A stretch of DNA of 64,000 nucleotides. Origin: SIRX01 sp965213905. GTDB taxonomy: Bacteria; Actinomycetota; Rubrobacteria; Rubrobacterales; Rubrobacteraceae. The stretch is taken from contig OZ243922.1 in NCBI GenBank assembly GCA_965213905.1, forward strand, positions 1 to 64,000, in the 5' to 3' direction. Shown here in pieces: positions 8,579 to 17,166 of this stretch. Both the position numbers and the translations under genes were made by a program. The notes below the pieces were generated by a model, which was not told the origin of the DNA, made no database searches, and worked only from the letters and a program-made list of their open reading frames with translations. Each line of letters begins with the position of its first letter. Position 1 is the first letter of the stretch.

Positions 8579-11107
8579 TTGAGCCAACCCCGAGAGATAC
8601 CCAAAACCTACGACCACCACGCCGTAGAGAACCGCATCTACGGAGAGTGGGAGCGGTCCGGCGTCTTCGAGGCGGACCCGAACCCGGATAAAGAGCCCTA
8701 CTGCATCGTGATACCGCCGCCAAACGTCACAGGCGAGTTACACATGGGCCACGCGCTGAACGGCGCGATCCAGGACACCCTCACCCGCCGGGCCCGGATG
8801 AAAGGCTACGAAGCCCTCTGGCTCCCCGGTACGGACCACGCCTCCATCGCGCTCCAAAACGTGGTCGAGCGCAAGCTCCAACGGGAGGAAGGCAAGACCC
8901 GGTGGGACCTCGGCCGGGAGGCTTTTCTGGAACGCTGCTGGGAGTTCGCCATAGATTCCCGCTCCAAAATCCTCGACCAGCTACGCCGGCTCGGGGCCTC
9001 GCTGGACTGGCGGCGGCTGCGTTTCACGATGGACGAGGGGTATGCGGACGCCGTGTCCACGGCTTTCGTGGAGCTTTTCGAGTCCGGCCTTGTATACCGG
9101 GGCAACCGCATCACGAACTGGTGTCCCCACGACCGTTCGGCCATAAGCGACCTCGAAGTCAACTACGAGGAAGTAGACGGCAAACTCTACGGTATCCGCT
9201 ACCCGTTCGTGGACGGTGACGGACACGCCCAGGTCTTCACCACCCGGCCCGAAACCATGCTCGGCGACGTGGCGCTCGTCATAAACCCCGAAGACGAACG
9301 CTACACAGACTTGGTCGGTAGAAAAGTCCGCGTCCCCTTTGTCGGGCGGGAGATAGAAATATTCGCCGACGATTACGTGGATCCCAGTTTCGGCACCGGC
9401 GTCCTCAAAGTAACCCCGGCCCACGACCCAAACGACTTCGAGATCGGCCGGAAGCTGGATATAGAGCCGATAAACGTCATGAACCCGGATGGTTCGATCA
9501 ACGATAACGGTGCCCTTTTCGCCGGTACGAGTCGGGAGGAAGCCCGCACCGCGGTCGTTAGCCGCCTCGAAGAAGAAGGTTTGCTCGCCGAGGTGAAAGA
9601 CTACGTCCACCGCGTTGGGCACTGCGACCGGTGCGGGGCGGTCATAGAGCCCTGGCTCTCGGAGCAGTGGTGGGTGTCCATGAAAGAGTTGGCCGAACCC
9701 GCTATCGAGGCGCTCGAAAACGGGGAGATAAGGGTCTACCCGGATTCCTGGCGGCGGGAGACGATCCGGTGGCTGGAGAATCTAGGGGACTGGAACGTGA
9801 GCCGGCAGCTCTGGTGGGGCCATCGCATCCCGGTCTGGTATGGGCCGGACGGCGAGGTAAAAGCCGCGAAGGAATCCCCGGGCGACGGGTACGAGCAGGA
9901 AACCGACGTGCTAGACACGTGGTTCTCTTCGGCCTTGTGGCCGCACGCGACGTTGGGCTGGCCCGAAGAATCGGAGGACCTGGAGTACTTTTATCCAACG
10001 AGTTTGCTATCTACGGCGCGGGAGATCATGTACCTTTGGGTGGCCCGCATGATCATGACGGGCCTCCGCTTCCGGGGCCGGGTACCTTTCGAGAAGGTGA
10101 ACGTCCACTCGATAGTCCTGGCCGGTGACGGGACGAAGATGAGCAAGTCCAAAGGTAACACCATAAACCCACTCGAACTCTTCGACGAGTACGGCACGGA
10201 CGCCGTCCGCTTCGGGCTGCTCTACCAGTCTTCGACCCAGGACTTCGCCTATTCTTACGAGCGGGCGAGCATGGGCCGGGCTTTCGTCACCAAACTCTGG
10301 AACGCCACCCGGTTTATCCTCAACTACCCGGAACCCGAGGAGGAGGTAGAAACGTCTACTTCGGACCGTTGGATCCTCTCTGAGTTCAGCCGTGTGGCCC
10401 GGCAGTACGATTCTCTTTTGGAAGAGTGTGAGTTCTCCGAAGCTATGCGCCTCGTCTACAATTTTACCTGGGGAGATTTCGCAGACTGGTACATAGAGAT
10501 AGCGAAGGCCGCGCCCTCCACGGCCACGCCGCGAGTCCTGCGAGAGGTCTTCTCCGGCATTGTGCGGCTACTCCACCCGGTCATGCCGTTCGCCACGGAG
10601 GAGATGTCTAGCGTGCTGGGCGGCGAAAGGTTGTTGGTGCGCGAGACGTTTCCCTCACAGGAGACCGGGTTCGAGGACGTAGAAGCCGAGCAAACTCTAG
10701 ACCGTACCCGGCGCGCGGTTTCGGCGGTGCGGAAATTCCGGGCCGAATCCAGGGTGGACGAAGAGTTGGAGGGGCTCGTTCCGGATGGCCTGGAGGACGC
10801 CGTGTTCACCACCCTGGCCGGGGTGCGGCCCGTCGAAGCCCTGGGGTCTAAGAAAGCGGTGCTTCCCGCTGGTGACCTGGCCGTAGAAGTCTCCTTGACC
10901 GAAAAACAGCGCCAGGGAGAGATCGGGCGCCTCCGCAAAGAGATAGAGCGCGTCGGCAAAGAGGTGGAGCGTGCCGAAAATAAACTCTCGAACTCCAACT
11001 TCGTCGAGAAAGCACCTAAAGAGGTGGTGGACACCGAGCGCGACAAGCTCGACGTGAACACCCGGATGCTCGAAACCCTTACCCGCCGGCTCGAAGAGTA
11101 CCTCTAG
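8579..11107 (+). CDS. valS: Valyl-tRNA synthetase
   Basis: An 842-residue class I aminoacyl-tRNA synthetase that charges tRNA-Val. The HIGH-type motif (HMGH within TGELHMGHAL) lies near residue 56 and the KMSKS loop (GTKMSKSKGN) near residue 521. The editing CP1 domain lies between them, the anticodon-binding domain follows, and a C-terminal coiled-coil arm occupies the last ~60 residues. A TTG start lies 10 nt after the clpX stop, leaving no room for a T-box leader. It is probably co-transcribed with clpX and folC. Confidence 0.96.
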   Translation: MSQPREIPKTYDHHAVENRIYGEWERSGVFEADPNPDKEPYCIVIPPPNVTGELHMGHALNGAIQDTLTRRARMKGYEALWLPGTDHASIALQNVVERKLQREEGKTRWDLGREAFLERCWEFAIDSRSKILDQLRRLGASLDWRRLRFTMDEGYADAVSTAFVELFESGLVYRGNRITNWCPHDRSAISDLEVNYEEVDGKLYGIRYPFVDGDGHAQVFTTRPETMLGDVALVINPEDERYTDLVGRKVRVPFVGREIEIFADDYVDPSFGTGVLKVTPAHDPNDFEIGRKLDIEPINVMNPDGSINDNGALFAGTSREEARTAVVSRLEEEGLLAEVKDYVHRVGHCDRCGAVIEPWLSEQWWVSMKELAEPAIEALENGEIRVYPDSWRRETIRWLENLGDWNVSRQLWWGHRIPVWYGPDGEVKAAKESPGDGYEQETDVLDTWFSSALWPHATLGWPEESEDLEYFYPTSLLSTAREIMYLWVARMIMTGLRFRGRVPFEKVNVHSIVLAGDGTKMSKSKGNTINPLELFDEYGTDAVRFGLLYQSSTQDFAYSYERASMGRAFVTKLWNATRFILNYPEPEEEVETSTSDRWILSEFSRVARQYDSLLEECEFSEAMRLVYNFTWGDFADWYIEIAKAAPSTATPRVLREVFSGIVRLLHPVMPFATEEMSSVLGGERLLVRETFPSQETGFEDVEAEQTLDRTRRAVSAVRKFRAESRVDEELEGLVPDGLEDAVFTTLAGVRPVEALGSKKAVLPAGDLAVEVSLTEKQRQGEIGRLRKEIERVGKEVERAENKLSNSNFVEKAPKEVVDTERDKLDVNTRMLETLTRRLEEYL

Positions 11108-11119
11108 GCCGGGCGTTCC

Positions 11120-12355
11120 TTGTTCGCCACGAGGCCATATGCCGAAGTCTGCGCGGAACTCGACCGCCGCGTCCGTGTCACCCTGGGTTTGGAGAGGATA
11201 AAAGAACTTCTCGCCCGTCTCGGAAACCCGCAAGAATCCTACCGGCGGGTTCAGGTCGTCGGTACCAACGGCAAAGGTACGACGGCCGTGGCCGTGGCCC
11301 TTTCCCTGGAGGAGGCCGGCTGTTCGGCCGGCGCATATCTCTCACCGCACGTGCTGTCGTACACCGAGCGGGTTCTGGTGGGCGGGAAGTACGTTTCGGA
11401 AGAGGGCTTCGCCGCCGCGCTGGACCGGGTTATGGAAGTTGCGGACGAATCCGGGATACCGGCCTCCCAGTTCGAGTTGCTTACCGCCGGTGCTCTGGTG
11501 ATGTTTCGTGAAGCCGGCGTGGAGTGGGCGGTACTGGAAGCCGGGCTCGGGGCCCGCTATGACGCGACGACGGCGGCGGATCCCGAAGCCGTGGTCCTGA
11601 CGAACGTCGGGCTGGACCATACGGAGTATCTCGGAGAAACCGTCGAGGAGATAACCCGGGAAAAAGTCTCCGGTCTTTCGGCCGGAGGCGTCTTGATCCC
11701 CGGTTCGGAAGACCCGAAAGTCTTGGACGTTGCCGAGATCGAACGCCAGAAGGCTGGGGCCCGCTTGGCAGGGTACGAGCGCCCCCCGGCAGACGAGATT
11801 GGTGGCTGGGACGACGCCTCTTATACCGGCCGGAACGTTTTGCTCGGCATCCGGGCCGCGCGGGAGCTAACGGGCCGCCCGCTCGACGGGGCGGCGCGCC
11901 GGAGGGTTTTTTCCAAGGCCGGCCACAAGTTGCCGGGACGATTCGAGGTTCACGAGTTAGAAGGTGTGCCGGTGGTGGTGGACGGGGGACACAACCCGGA
12001 AGGTTTGGATGCCGCGTTGCGGGAAACGCGGAGGCGCTACGGGGCCCGTCCTCTCGGCGTCGTCTTCGGCGTCTTGCAAGACAAGGATATTGGAAGTATG
12101 CTTACCGCCTTGGAAAGCGAAGCCCGATACCTTGTCCTAACGCGCCCGGAAAACCGCCGGGCGGCGGATCCGGAGGTCGTCGCGGCCCGGTACGAACCCT
12201 GTGGACCGGAGGGCGAAAGTCCCCGGGTGGTCGCCGACGTAAACAAAGCCTTGGATGGTGTCGTTAAAGAAATGAAAAAGATAGACGGAATCGTACTGGT
12301 GACGGGTTCGCTGTCCACCGGGGCGCCGGTGTTGAGGCGGCTGCGTGAGGGGTAG
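11120..12355 (+). CDS. folC: Folylpolyglutamate/dihydrofolate synthase
   Basis: A 411-residue Mur-ligase-type enzyme that adds glutamate to folates. The ATP-binding P-loop GTNGKGTT is at residues 48-55. The folate-loop segment YLSPHVLSYTERV follows, and the C-terminal domain carries VVVDGGHNPEG. A TTG start lies 12 nt after valS. The valS-folC pairing is common in Gram-positive bacteria and supports the assignment. Whether it also has dihydrofolate synthase activity cannot be decided from sequence. Confidence 0.93.
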   Translation: MFATRPYAEVCAELDRRVRVTLGLERIKELLARLGNPQESYRRVQVVGTNGKGTTAVAVALSLEEAGCSAGAYLSPHVLSYTERVLVGGKYVSEEGFAAALDRVMEVADESGIPASQFELLTAGALVMFREAGVEWAVLEAGLGARYDATTAADPEAVVLTNVGLDHTEYLGETVEEITREKVSGLSAGGVLIPGSEDPKVLDVAEIERQKAGARLAGYERPPADEIGGWDDASYTGRNVLLGIRAARELTGRPLDGAARRRVFSKAGHKLPGRFEVHELEGVPVVVDGGHNPEGLDAALRETRRRYGARPLGVVFGVLQDKDIGSMLTALESEARYLVLTRPENRRAADPEVVAARYEPCGPEGESPRVVADVNKALDGVVKEMKKIDGIVLVTGSLSTGAPVLRRLREG

Positions 12356-12362
12356 TGAAGCC

Positions 12363-12443
12363 TTGAACGTGGCGGTTCTGCCGGTCGTGGCGGTATCCGT
12401 CTTTATCACCGGGTATTACGTCATACAAAGGCACGACGCATGA
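12363..12443 (+). CDS. Candidate 26-residue membrane microprotein
   Basis: A TTG-initiated frame encodes 26 residues: MNVAVLPVVAVSV, then a hydrophobic and aromatic stretch ending in QRHDA. Its TGA overlaps the ATG of the next gene as ATGA, the same coupling seen at many real junctions here. A GAGGGG element lies about 10 nt upstream inside the folC end. One predicted transmembrane helix covers nearly the whole peptide. I do not recognise a family. Confidence 0.4.
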   Translation: MNVAVLPVVAVSVFITGYYVIQRHDA

Positions 12444-12943
12444 GATTCGAGGCCCTGATTTTGCTCCTGCAGCAAGACACAAACCCTTTCCAGATCATCT
12501 CGGATTTCCTGGGCAGCCCGCTGCTCCGGATCGCCGGCCAGCTATTGTTGCTGCTGACCGTGATCTTCTGGCTCGCGCTGGTTTATTGGACCTACGCCGA
12601 CGCCCGGCGTCGCGGCACGTTCGCGATACTCTGGGGTATAGTCGCCGTGATCTTCCCGTTTCTGGGGACCCTGATCTACCTGATCGTACGTCCCCCGGAG
12701 TATGAACTCGAAGCCCGCGAGCGCGAGCTGGAGGTGGCCGTGCTGGAGCGTGAACTCCGCAACCGGGTCTTGCTCTGTCCTAACTGCCGGGCGTTTGTGG
12801 AGAAGGATTTCCTGATCTGCCCGGAGTGTAATTGGGAGTTGAAGAAGCCCTGCATTGAGTGCGAAAGACCCCTGGAACAAGGCTGGAATACGTGTCCCTA
12901 CTGCGGCACGGATCAGGAAACCGGCAAGAAAATGAGTTGGTAA
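12440..12943 (+). CDS. Membrane protein with two C-terminal zinc ribbons
   Basis: 167 residues of unknown function. Two transmembrane segments lie at about 32-52 and 62-84, joined by a short basic loop (YADARRRG). A charged helix at about 88-110 resembles a coiled coil. Two zinc ribbons follow: C113/C116 with C127/C130, and C138/C141 with C152/C155. The first 84 residues resemble the phospholipase D nuclease N-terminal type of two-helix membrane domain, but no nuclease follows. Its ATG overlaps the preceding microprotein stop, and ndk follows 11 nt later. Confidence 0.8.
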   Translation: MRFEALILLLQQDTNPFQIISDFLGSPLLRIAGQLLLLLTVIFWLALVYWTYADARRRGTFAILWGIVAVIFPFLGTLIYLIVRPPEYELEARERELEVAVLERELRNRVLLCPNCRAFVEKDFLICPECNWELKKPCIECERPLEQGWNTCPYCGTDQETGKKMSW

Positions 12944-12954
12944 AGGAGACGATA

Positions 12955-13356
12955 GTGGAAGAAACATTGATTCTGATAAAAGGTGACGGCGTGCGGCGCC
13001 GGCTCGTGGGAGAGATCATCGGCCGGATCGAGGCTAAAGGACTCGACATCCGGACCATGCAGCTAATGGACGTCAGCCGCGAAACGGCCGAAGAACACTA
13101 CGATGAACACCGCGACAAACCTTTTTTTGAAGAACTCGTCGAGTTTATAATCGGCACCCCGGTCGTCGCCATGCGGGTGCAGGGGGAGGGCGCGATAAAG
13201 GTCATGCGGAAGCTGATGGGGTCTACCAATCCTGCCGAAGCTGAGCCCGGCACCATCCGGGGAGACCTCGCCCTGAGCCTCCCCGACAACCTCGTGCATG
13301 GCTCCGACTCCCCGGAGAGCGCGGAGAGAGAGCTCGGGCTCTTCTTCGGCTCTTAG
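12955..13356 (+). CDS. ndk: Nucleoside diphosphate kinase
   Basis: 133 residues. The enzyme passes the ATP gamma-phosphate to NDPs through phospho-histidine H115, located in the NLVHGSDS signature. EAKGLDI and GTIRGDLAL are also typical. The N-terminal KPD motif reads KGDGV, with glycine in place of the usual proline. The GTG at 12955 has AAAGGAGA 5 nt upstream; an earlier in-frame ATG at 12859 would run deep into the previous gene and lacks support. Confidence 0.94.
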   Translation: MEETLILIKGDGVRRRLVGEIIGRIEAKGLDIRTMQLMDVSRETAEEHYDEHRDKPFFEELVEFIIGTPVVAMRVQGEGAIKVMRKLMGSTNPAEAEPGTIRGDLALSLPDNLVHGSDSPESAERELGLFFGS

Positions 13357-13363
13357 CCGGCCG

Positions 13364-13933
13364 GTGCAGTTCGTCTTGGCCTCTGAGTCCGCCCGGCGCG
13401 TGGAGCTGCTGGGCCGGATGGGTTACGTCTTCGAGGCCGTCAAAAGTGGTTTCCCAGAGGTCACGCTGGACGACCCGAGAGAAACCGCGATGACAAACGC
13501 GCGGGGCAAAGCCCTGGCGGTAGCCTCCACAGAAGCCCTCGTGCTGGCCGCGGATACGGTAGTCTACCTCCCGGATTCACCCGACGGTGGAAGATCCCTG
13601 GGCAAGGCTGAAAGCGGGCAGGACGTGCGCCGGATGCTCGACCTTTTGCGGGGCGGTAGTCACGAGGTACATTCCGGGGTCGCCGTCGCCCGTGGAGGCG
13701 AACTTCTGGAAGCACACGCGATGACCACGGTGAAGATGCGACCGGCCACCGACGCCGAAGTCGAGGCTTACGTGGAGACCGGAGAAGGTGTAGGTAAGGC
13801 CGGGGGGTATGCGATCCAGGGCCGCGCGGCCGCGTTCGTGGAGTGGATCGGCGGGGACTACTCCAACGTGGTGGGGCTTCCGCTCTCGCCCACGATCCGG
13901 CTGCTAGAGAACTTCGGGGTGCGTTGGTACTAA
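13364..13933 (+). CDS. maf: Maf-type nucleotide pyrophosphatase
   Basis: 189 residues. Maf proteins hydrolyse non-canonical or modified nucleoside triphosphates and affect septum formation. The N-terminal SESARRVELL matches the SxSxRRxELL signature. AADTVV, the KAESGQDVRRML helix and the YAIQGRAAAFVEWIGGDYSNVVGLPL region (split across the domain) are conserved. A GTG start at 13364 lies 7 nt after ndk. The protein fits the ndk-maf-radC grouping in front of mreB found in many Gram-positive bacteria. Confidence 0.93.
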   Translation: MQFVLASESARRVELLGRMGYVFEAVKSGFPEVTLDDPRETAMTNARGKALAVASTEALVLAADTVVYLPDSPDGGRSLGKAESGQDVRRMLDLLRGGSHEVHSGVAVARGGELLEAHAMTTVKMRPATDAEVEAYVETGEGVGKAGGYAIQGRAAAFVEWIGGDYSNVVGLPLSPTIRLLENFGVRWY

Positions 13934-13943
13934 AATGTCCGTC

Positions 13944-14630
13944 ATGGAGCAGCGCCGGTACACGATAAAGCAAATGCCGCCGGAGCTACGTCCCCGCGAG
14001 CGGCTGCTCGCAGAAGGCCCGGCCGCGCTCTCAAGCTCCGAACTCCTGGGTATCCTATTCGGCATCGGAAGCCGCGAAAAAACCGCCGTAGAGCTCGCGG
14101 GGGAGGTGATCTCCGAGAACGGTGACCTCTTTGGCTTGTACAACGTGAGCGTCCACGACCTGGTGCGCCTACACGGCATAGGCGAAGCCAAGGCATGCAT
14201 AATACTCGCAGCGGTAGAGTTCGGTAAGAGGCTCGGGAGGGTTCGCAACCCCGGGCGCCCCGTGATATCATCGCCCGCGGATGTAGAAGGACTTTTGAGA
14301 GGCCGGATCGCCAACCTTGATCGGGAAAACTTCGTAGCGGTGCTTTTGAACACCAAAAACGAAGTGCTGGAGGTGTCCACGGTCTTGATAGGCACGCTGT
14401 CTGCGGCCCTCGTACATCCAAGAGAAGTATTCAAACCGGCGATCCGGGCGAGCGCCGCCGGCGTGGTCCTGGCGCACAATCACCCCAGCGGTAAGGTGGA
14501 GCCGAGCCGGGAGGACAGGGAAGTAACCCGGAGGCTCTGTGACGCTTCCGAGATAATCGGGATAGAGGTCTTGGACCACGTTATCCTGGGCGACGGGTGT
14601 TTTAGCATGAAAGAACACGGTATGCTCTAA
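13944..14630 (+). CDS. radC: RadC-family JAB/MPN-domain protein
   Basis: About 228 residues (231 if the ATG at 13935 is used). An N-terminal helix-hairpin-helix region contains LHGIGEAKA. The C-terminal JAMM metalloprotease-like motif HNHPSGKVEPSREDRE has both His, the Ser and the Asp. The historic link to DNA repair is doubtful, and the biochemical role is unknown. I prefer ATG 13944: a TAAAAT hexamer at 13931-13936 lies 7 nt before it and no Shine-Dalgarno is present, which suggests a leaderless transcript. TAAAAT would overlap the alternative start. Confidence 0.92.
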   Translation: MEQRRYTIKQMPPELRPRERLLAEGPAALSSSELLGILFGIGSREKTAVELAGEVISENGDLFGLYNVSVHDLVRLHGIGEAKACIILAAVEFGKRLGRVRNPGRPVISSPADVEGLLRGRIANLDRENFVAVLLNTKNEVLEVSTVLIGTLSAALVHPREVFKPAIRASAAGVVLAHNHPSGKVEPSREDREVTRRLCDASEIIGIEVLDHVILGDGCFSMKEHGML

Positions 14631-14634
14631 TCGT

Positions 14635-14656
14635 CCAACCGCGGGAACGCGGCTGG
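14635..14656 (+). other. Hairpin with GGAA tetraloop upstream of mreB
   Basis: CCAACCGCG pairs with CGCGGCTGG around a GGAA loop, giving 8 bp with one A/C mismatch. It begins 5 nt after radC and is not followed by a T-tract. It could be a weak terminator, an attenuator or an mRNA-stability element before mreB. Confidence 0.35.
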
Positions 14657-14709
14657 GGCGGCGGCTACGGTAACTACAGGTGTACAGGCACACGGGCAGA
14701 GGACGCGGT

Positions 14710-15735
14710 ATGTTTGGAGAATTTTTCGGGAGGGACGTAGCCATTGATCTGGGGACGGCGAATACGCTCGTGTTCGTCAAAGGGGAAGGCATAGTCCTTT
14801 CCGAGCCTTCGGTGGTCGCCATAGACAACAAAACGGATCGGGTAGTCGCCGTCGGCTCGACGGCCAAGAGGATGCTAGGCCGGACGCCGGGTAACATAGT
14901 AGCGATCCGGCCTTTGAAAGACGGTGTGATCGCCGACTTCGAAGTAACGGAGAAGATGATCTCTTACTTCATCCGTCGGGCGCAATCCAAACGCCGGTGG
15001 TTCCGCTCGATCATCGGCCCCCGGGTCGTGGTTTGCGTGCCTTCGGGGGTGACGAAGGTCGAGTTGCGGGCGGTAAGAGATGCGACCGAGTCGGCGGGGG
15101 CGCGACAGGCTTATACCATAGAAGAGCCACTTGCCGCGGCAATCGGTGCCGGGCTGCCGGTAAACGAGGCCCAGGGCTCCATGATCGTGGATATCGGGGG
15201 TGGGACCAGCGAGGTCGCCGTAACCTCGATGGGCGGTATCGTGACGAAGTCCTCCACCAGGATGGCCGGAGACGACATAGACGAAGCCATCACCAGTTAC
15301 ATCCAGAAAGAGTACAAGCTCGCCATCGGCGCGCAGACGGCGGAACAGTTGAAGATCGAGCTGGGGAGCGCCTTTCCACTCGAAGAAGAAGAGTCGGCCG
15401 AGATAAGAGGCCGGGATCTGGTCAACGGCCTGCCAAAAACAATCGTCATAACGAGCGAGGAGATCCGGGCGGCGATCAGCGCGCCGGTGAACGCGATCGT
15501 CGCCGCCGCGAGGGACACGCTGGATAAGACGCCACCGGAGCTCGCCTCGGACATTATGGACCGGGGCATGGTACTAGCCGGGGGCGGTGCCCAGTTGAGG
15601 CTTCTGGACGAGAGGCTCCGGCGGGAGACGGGGATACCGGTCCACGTAGCCGAAGATCCTCTAATGTGCGTCGCCCTGGGTAGCGGGCGGTCCCTGGAAG
15701 AAATCGACGTCTACCGCACGGCCCTGTCTTCCTAG
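14710..15735 (+). CDS. mreB: Rod-shape-determining actin homologue MreB
   Basis: 341 residues. MreB polymerises under the membrane and guides lateral-wall synthesis. Actin-fold ATP motifs are complete: phosphate-1 AIDLGTANTL at about 10, phosphate-2 IVDIGGGTSEVAV at about 160, and the adenosine motif VLAGGGAQL near 290. An upstream in-frame GTG at 14680 exists, but the ATG at 14710 gives the family N-terminus (MFGEFFGRD) and has GAGG 8 nt upstream. It leads an mreB-mreC-mreD-rodA operon. Confidence 0.97.
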   Translation: MFGEFFGRDVAIDLGTANTLVFVKGEGIVLSEPSVVAIDNKTDRVVAVGSTAKRMLGRTPGNIVAIRPLKDGVIADFEVTEKMISYFIRRAQSKRRWFRSIIGPRVVVCVPSGVTKVELRAVRDATESAGARQAYTIEEPLAAAIGAGLPVNEAQGSMIVDIGGGTSEVAVTSMGGIVTKSSTRMAGDDIDEAITSYIQKEYKLAIGAQTAEQLKIELGSAFPLEEEESAEIRGRDLVNGLPKTIVITSEEIRAAISAPVNAIVAAARDTLDKTPPELASDIMDRGMVLAGGGAQLRLLDERLRRETGIPVHVAEDPLMCVALGSGRSLEEIDVYRTALSS

Positions 15736-15741
15736 GGCGTG

Positions 15742-16641
15742 ATGAGAAGAAAGAAGCCCAACGCCACCCGTGGGCTCGTCGCCCTGGTCGTACTATGTTT
15801 CGCGAGCCTCGTGCTCTTTACGCTCTACGTGCGGGAGGGTCCTACGGGGCCGCTCCACACCGTGCAGTTGGGGGCCGCAGAGGTCTTGCAGCCGGTAAGG
15901 AGCGCAACGGGCGTGGTGTTCGAGCCGGTGGCGAACGTGGGCAACCAGGTATCGAATGCCTTTGGAGACGGCGCGGAGATCGAACGGCTGCGCGAGCAAG
16001 CCCGGGAGAACGAGGAACTCGCCGCCCAGGCTTCCCGGTTGCAGCAAGAAAACGACCGGCTTACGGAGCTACTGGAAGGCCAAAGAGAGGCTTACGAGTA
16101 CGGGCCGGTGGCGGAGGTCGTCGCGCCGGTCGGGGACCAGTTCACCGAGCGCATAACGATCAACGTGGGCGGCGAAGCCGGCATTGAGCCGGAGCAGCCG
16201 GTCGTGGTGGGAAACAACACGCTCGTAGGACGCACCACGGGCCGCGTCACGGAGAACACCGCAGAGGTGATGCTCGTGACGGATCAGAGCTTCGCCGCGG
16301 GGGTCAAGATAGTGCCCCCGGCAAATTTCGACCCCGACACGGGCGAGGTGGTGCCCGCCGACGGGGAACAGGCGTCTTACGGCGAAGGCCTGCTCAAGAC
16401 CAGTTGGGAGGGTACCCTTGGCGTGGACCTGGTAGACCTCGACGCCAACGTAAATCAGGGGGACTTCGTCGTCACCAGCGGCCGGGCGGGCGACATGGAG
16501 TTGCTGTTTCCTCCGGGGCTGTTCCTGGGAACCGTCGAGTCGGTAAGTTCCCGCGACATAGACCAGTACAAGAACATAGTCGTGGACCCCGCAACAACGG
16601 AAAACGACTTGGAGGAAGTCCGGGTAATCGTCGGTTGGTAG
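15742..16641 (+). CDS. mreC: Rod shape-determining protein MreC
   Basis: About 299 residues. It has a short basic cytoplasmic N-terminus, one transmembrane helix at about 12-30, a coiled coil at about 75-115 rich in Glu/Leu, and a C-terminal beta domain (TERITINVGGEAG to the end). MreC links MreB filaments to periplasmic or extracellular wall enzymes. A GTG at 15739 directly precedes the ATG at 15742, and either may be used. The gap to mreB is 6 nt, consistent with one operon. Confidence 0.93.
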   Translation: MRRKKPNATRGLVALVVLCFASLVLFTLYVREGPTGPLHTVQLGAAEVLQPVRSATGVVFEPVANVGNQVSNAFGDGAEIERLREQARENEELAAQASRLQQENDRLTELLEGQREAYEYGPVAEVVAPVGDQFTERITINVGGEAGIEPEQPVVVGNNTLVGRTTGRVTENTAEVMLVTDQSFAAGVKIVPPANFDPDTGEVVPADGEQASYGEGLLKTSWEGTLGVDLVDLDANVNQGDFVVTSGRAGDMELLFPPGLFLGTVESVSSRDIDQYKNIVVDPATTENDLEEVRVIVGW

Positions 16642-16656
16642 CAGGCGGGTAGCGTT

Positions 16657-17166
16657 TTGGAACAAACCTCGATAGTTCGGGCGGCGGCCTTGATCTCGGT
16701 GTGCGTGTTGTTGGGCGCGCTGGTGGCGCCTTACCTGGATTTCGAGTGGTTCTCTCCGAAGTTCGTAATTATAGCCATCGTTTTCGCGGCGTCGGGGCTC
16801 CGGGACCTCCAGGGCATATCGCTCGGGTTTTTCGGCGGCATACTCAGCGACGCCTTGGGCAACGGGGTCTTTCTCTTCGGCGTCGGGGCTATCGGCGGCC
16901 TCGTCGCGGCGGCCCTTGCGGTCCGATACGGCATGGCCTGGAGCCGGGGCGCGGAGAGGTTGCTGCTGACGCAGTTGGTCGCGGTCTCCGTGGTGGTCTA
17001 CGACATCGTGCGGGTCGTGGCGCTGGACCTCGCCGGCTTCGAGCGTCCGCCCTTCCTGGGTTACATATTGTCGAGCGTTCTCCCCGACGCCCTGCTTAAT
17101 GCTGTGCTAGCCTACGTGATCGGAGGTTGGCTCCTGAGGATACTTCGTAAGGACGTGAGCCCGTGA
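16657..17166 (+). CDS. mreD: Rod shape-determining membrane protein MreD
   Basis: 169 residues with four to five hydrophobic helices; position, size and the FFGGILSDAL segment fit MreD. The TTG start at 16657 is 15 nt after mreC. The stop overlaps the rodA start as GTGA. No penicillin-binding protein gene separates it from rodA. Confidence 0.88.
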   Translation: MEQTSIVRAAALISVCVLLGALVAPYLDFEWFSPKFVIIAIVFAASGLRDLQGISLGFFGGILSDALGNGVFLFGVGAIGGLVAAALAVRYGMAWSRGAERLLLTQLVAVSVVVYDIVRVVALDLAGFERPPFLGYILSSVLPDALLNAVLAYVIGGWLLRILRKDVSP

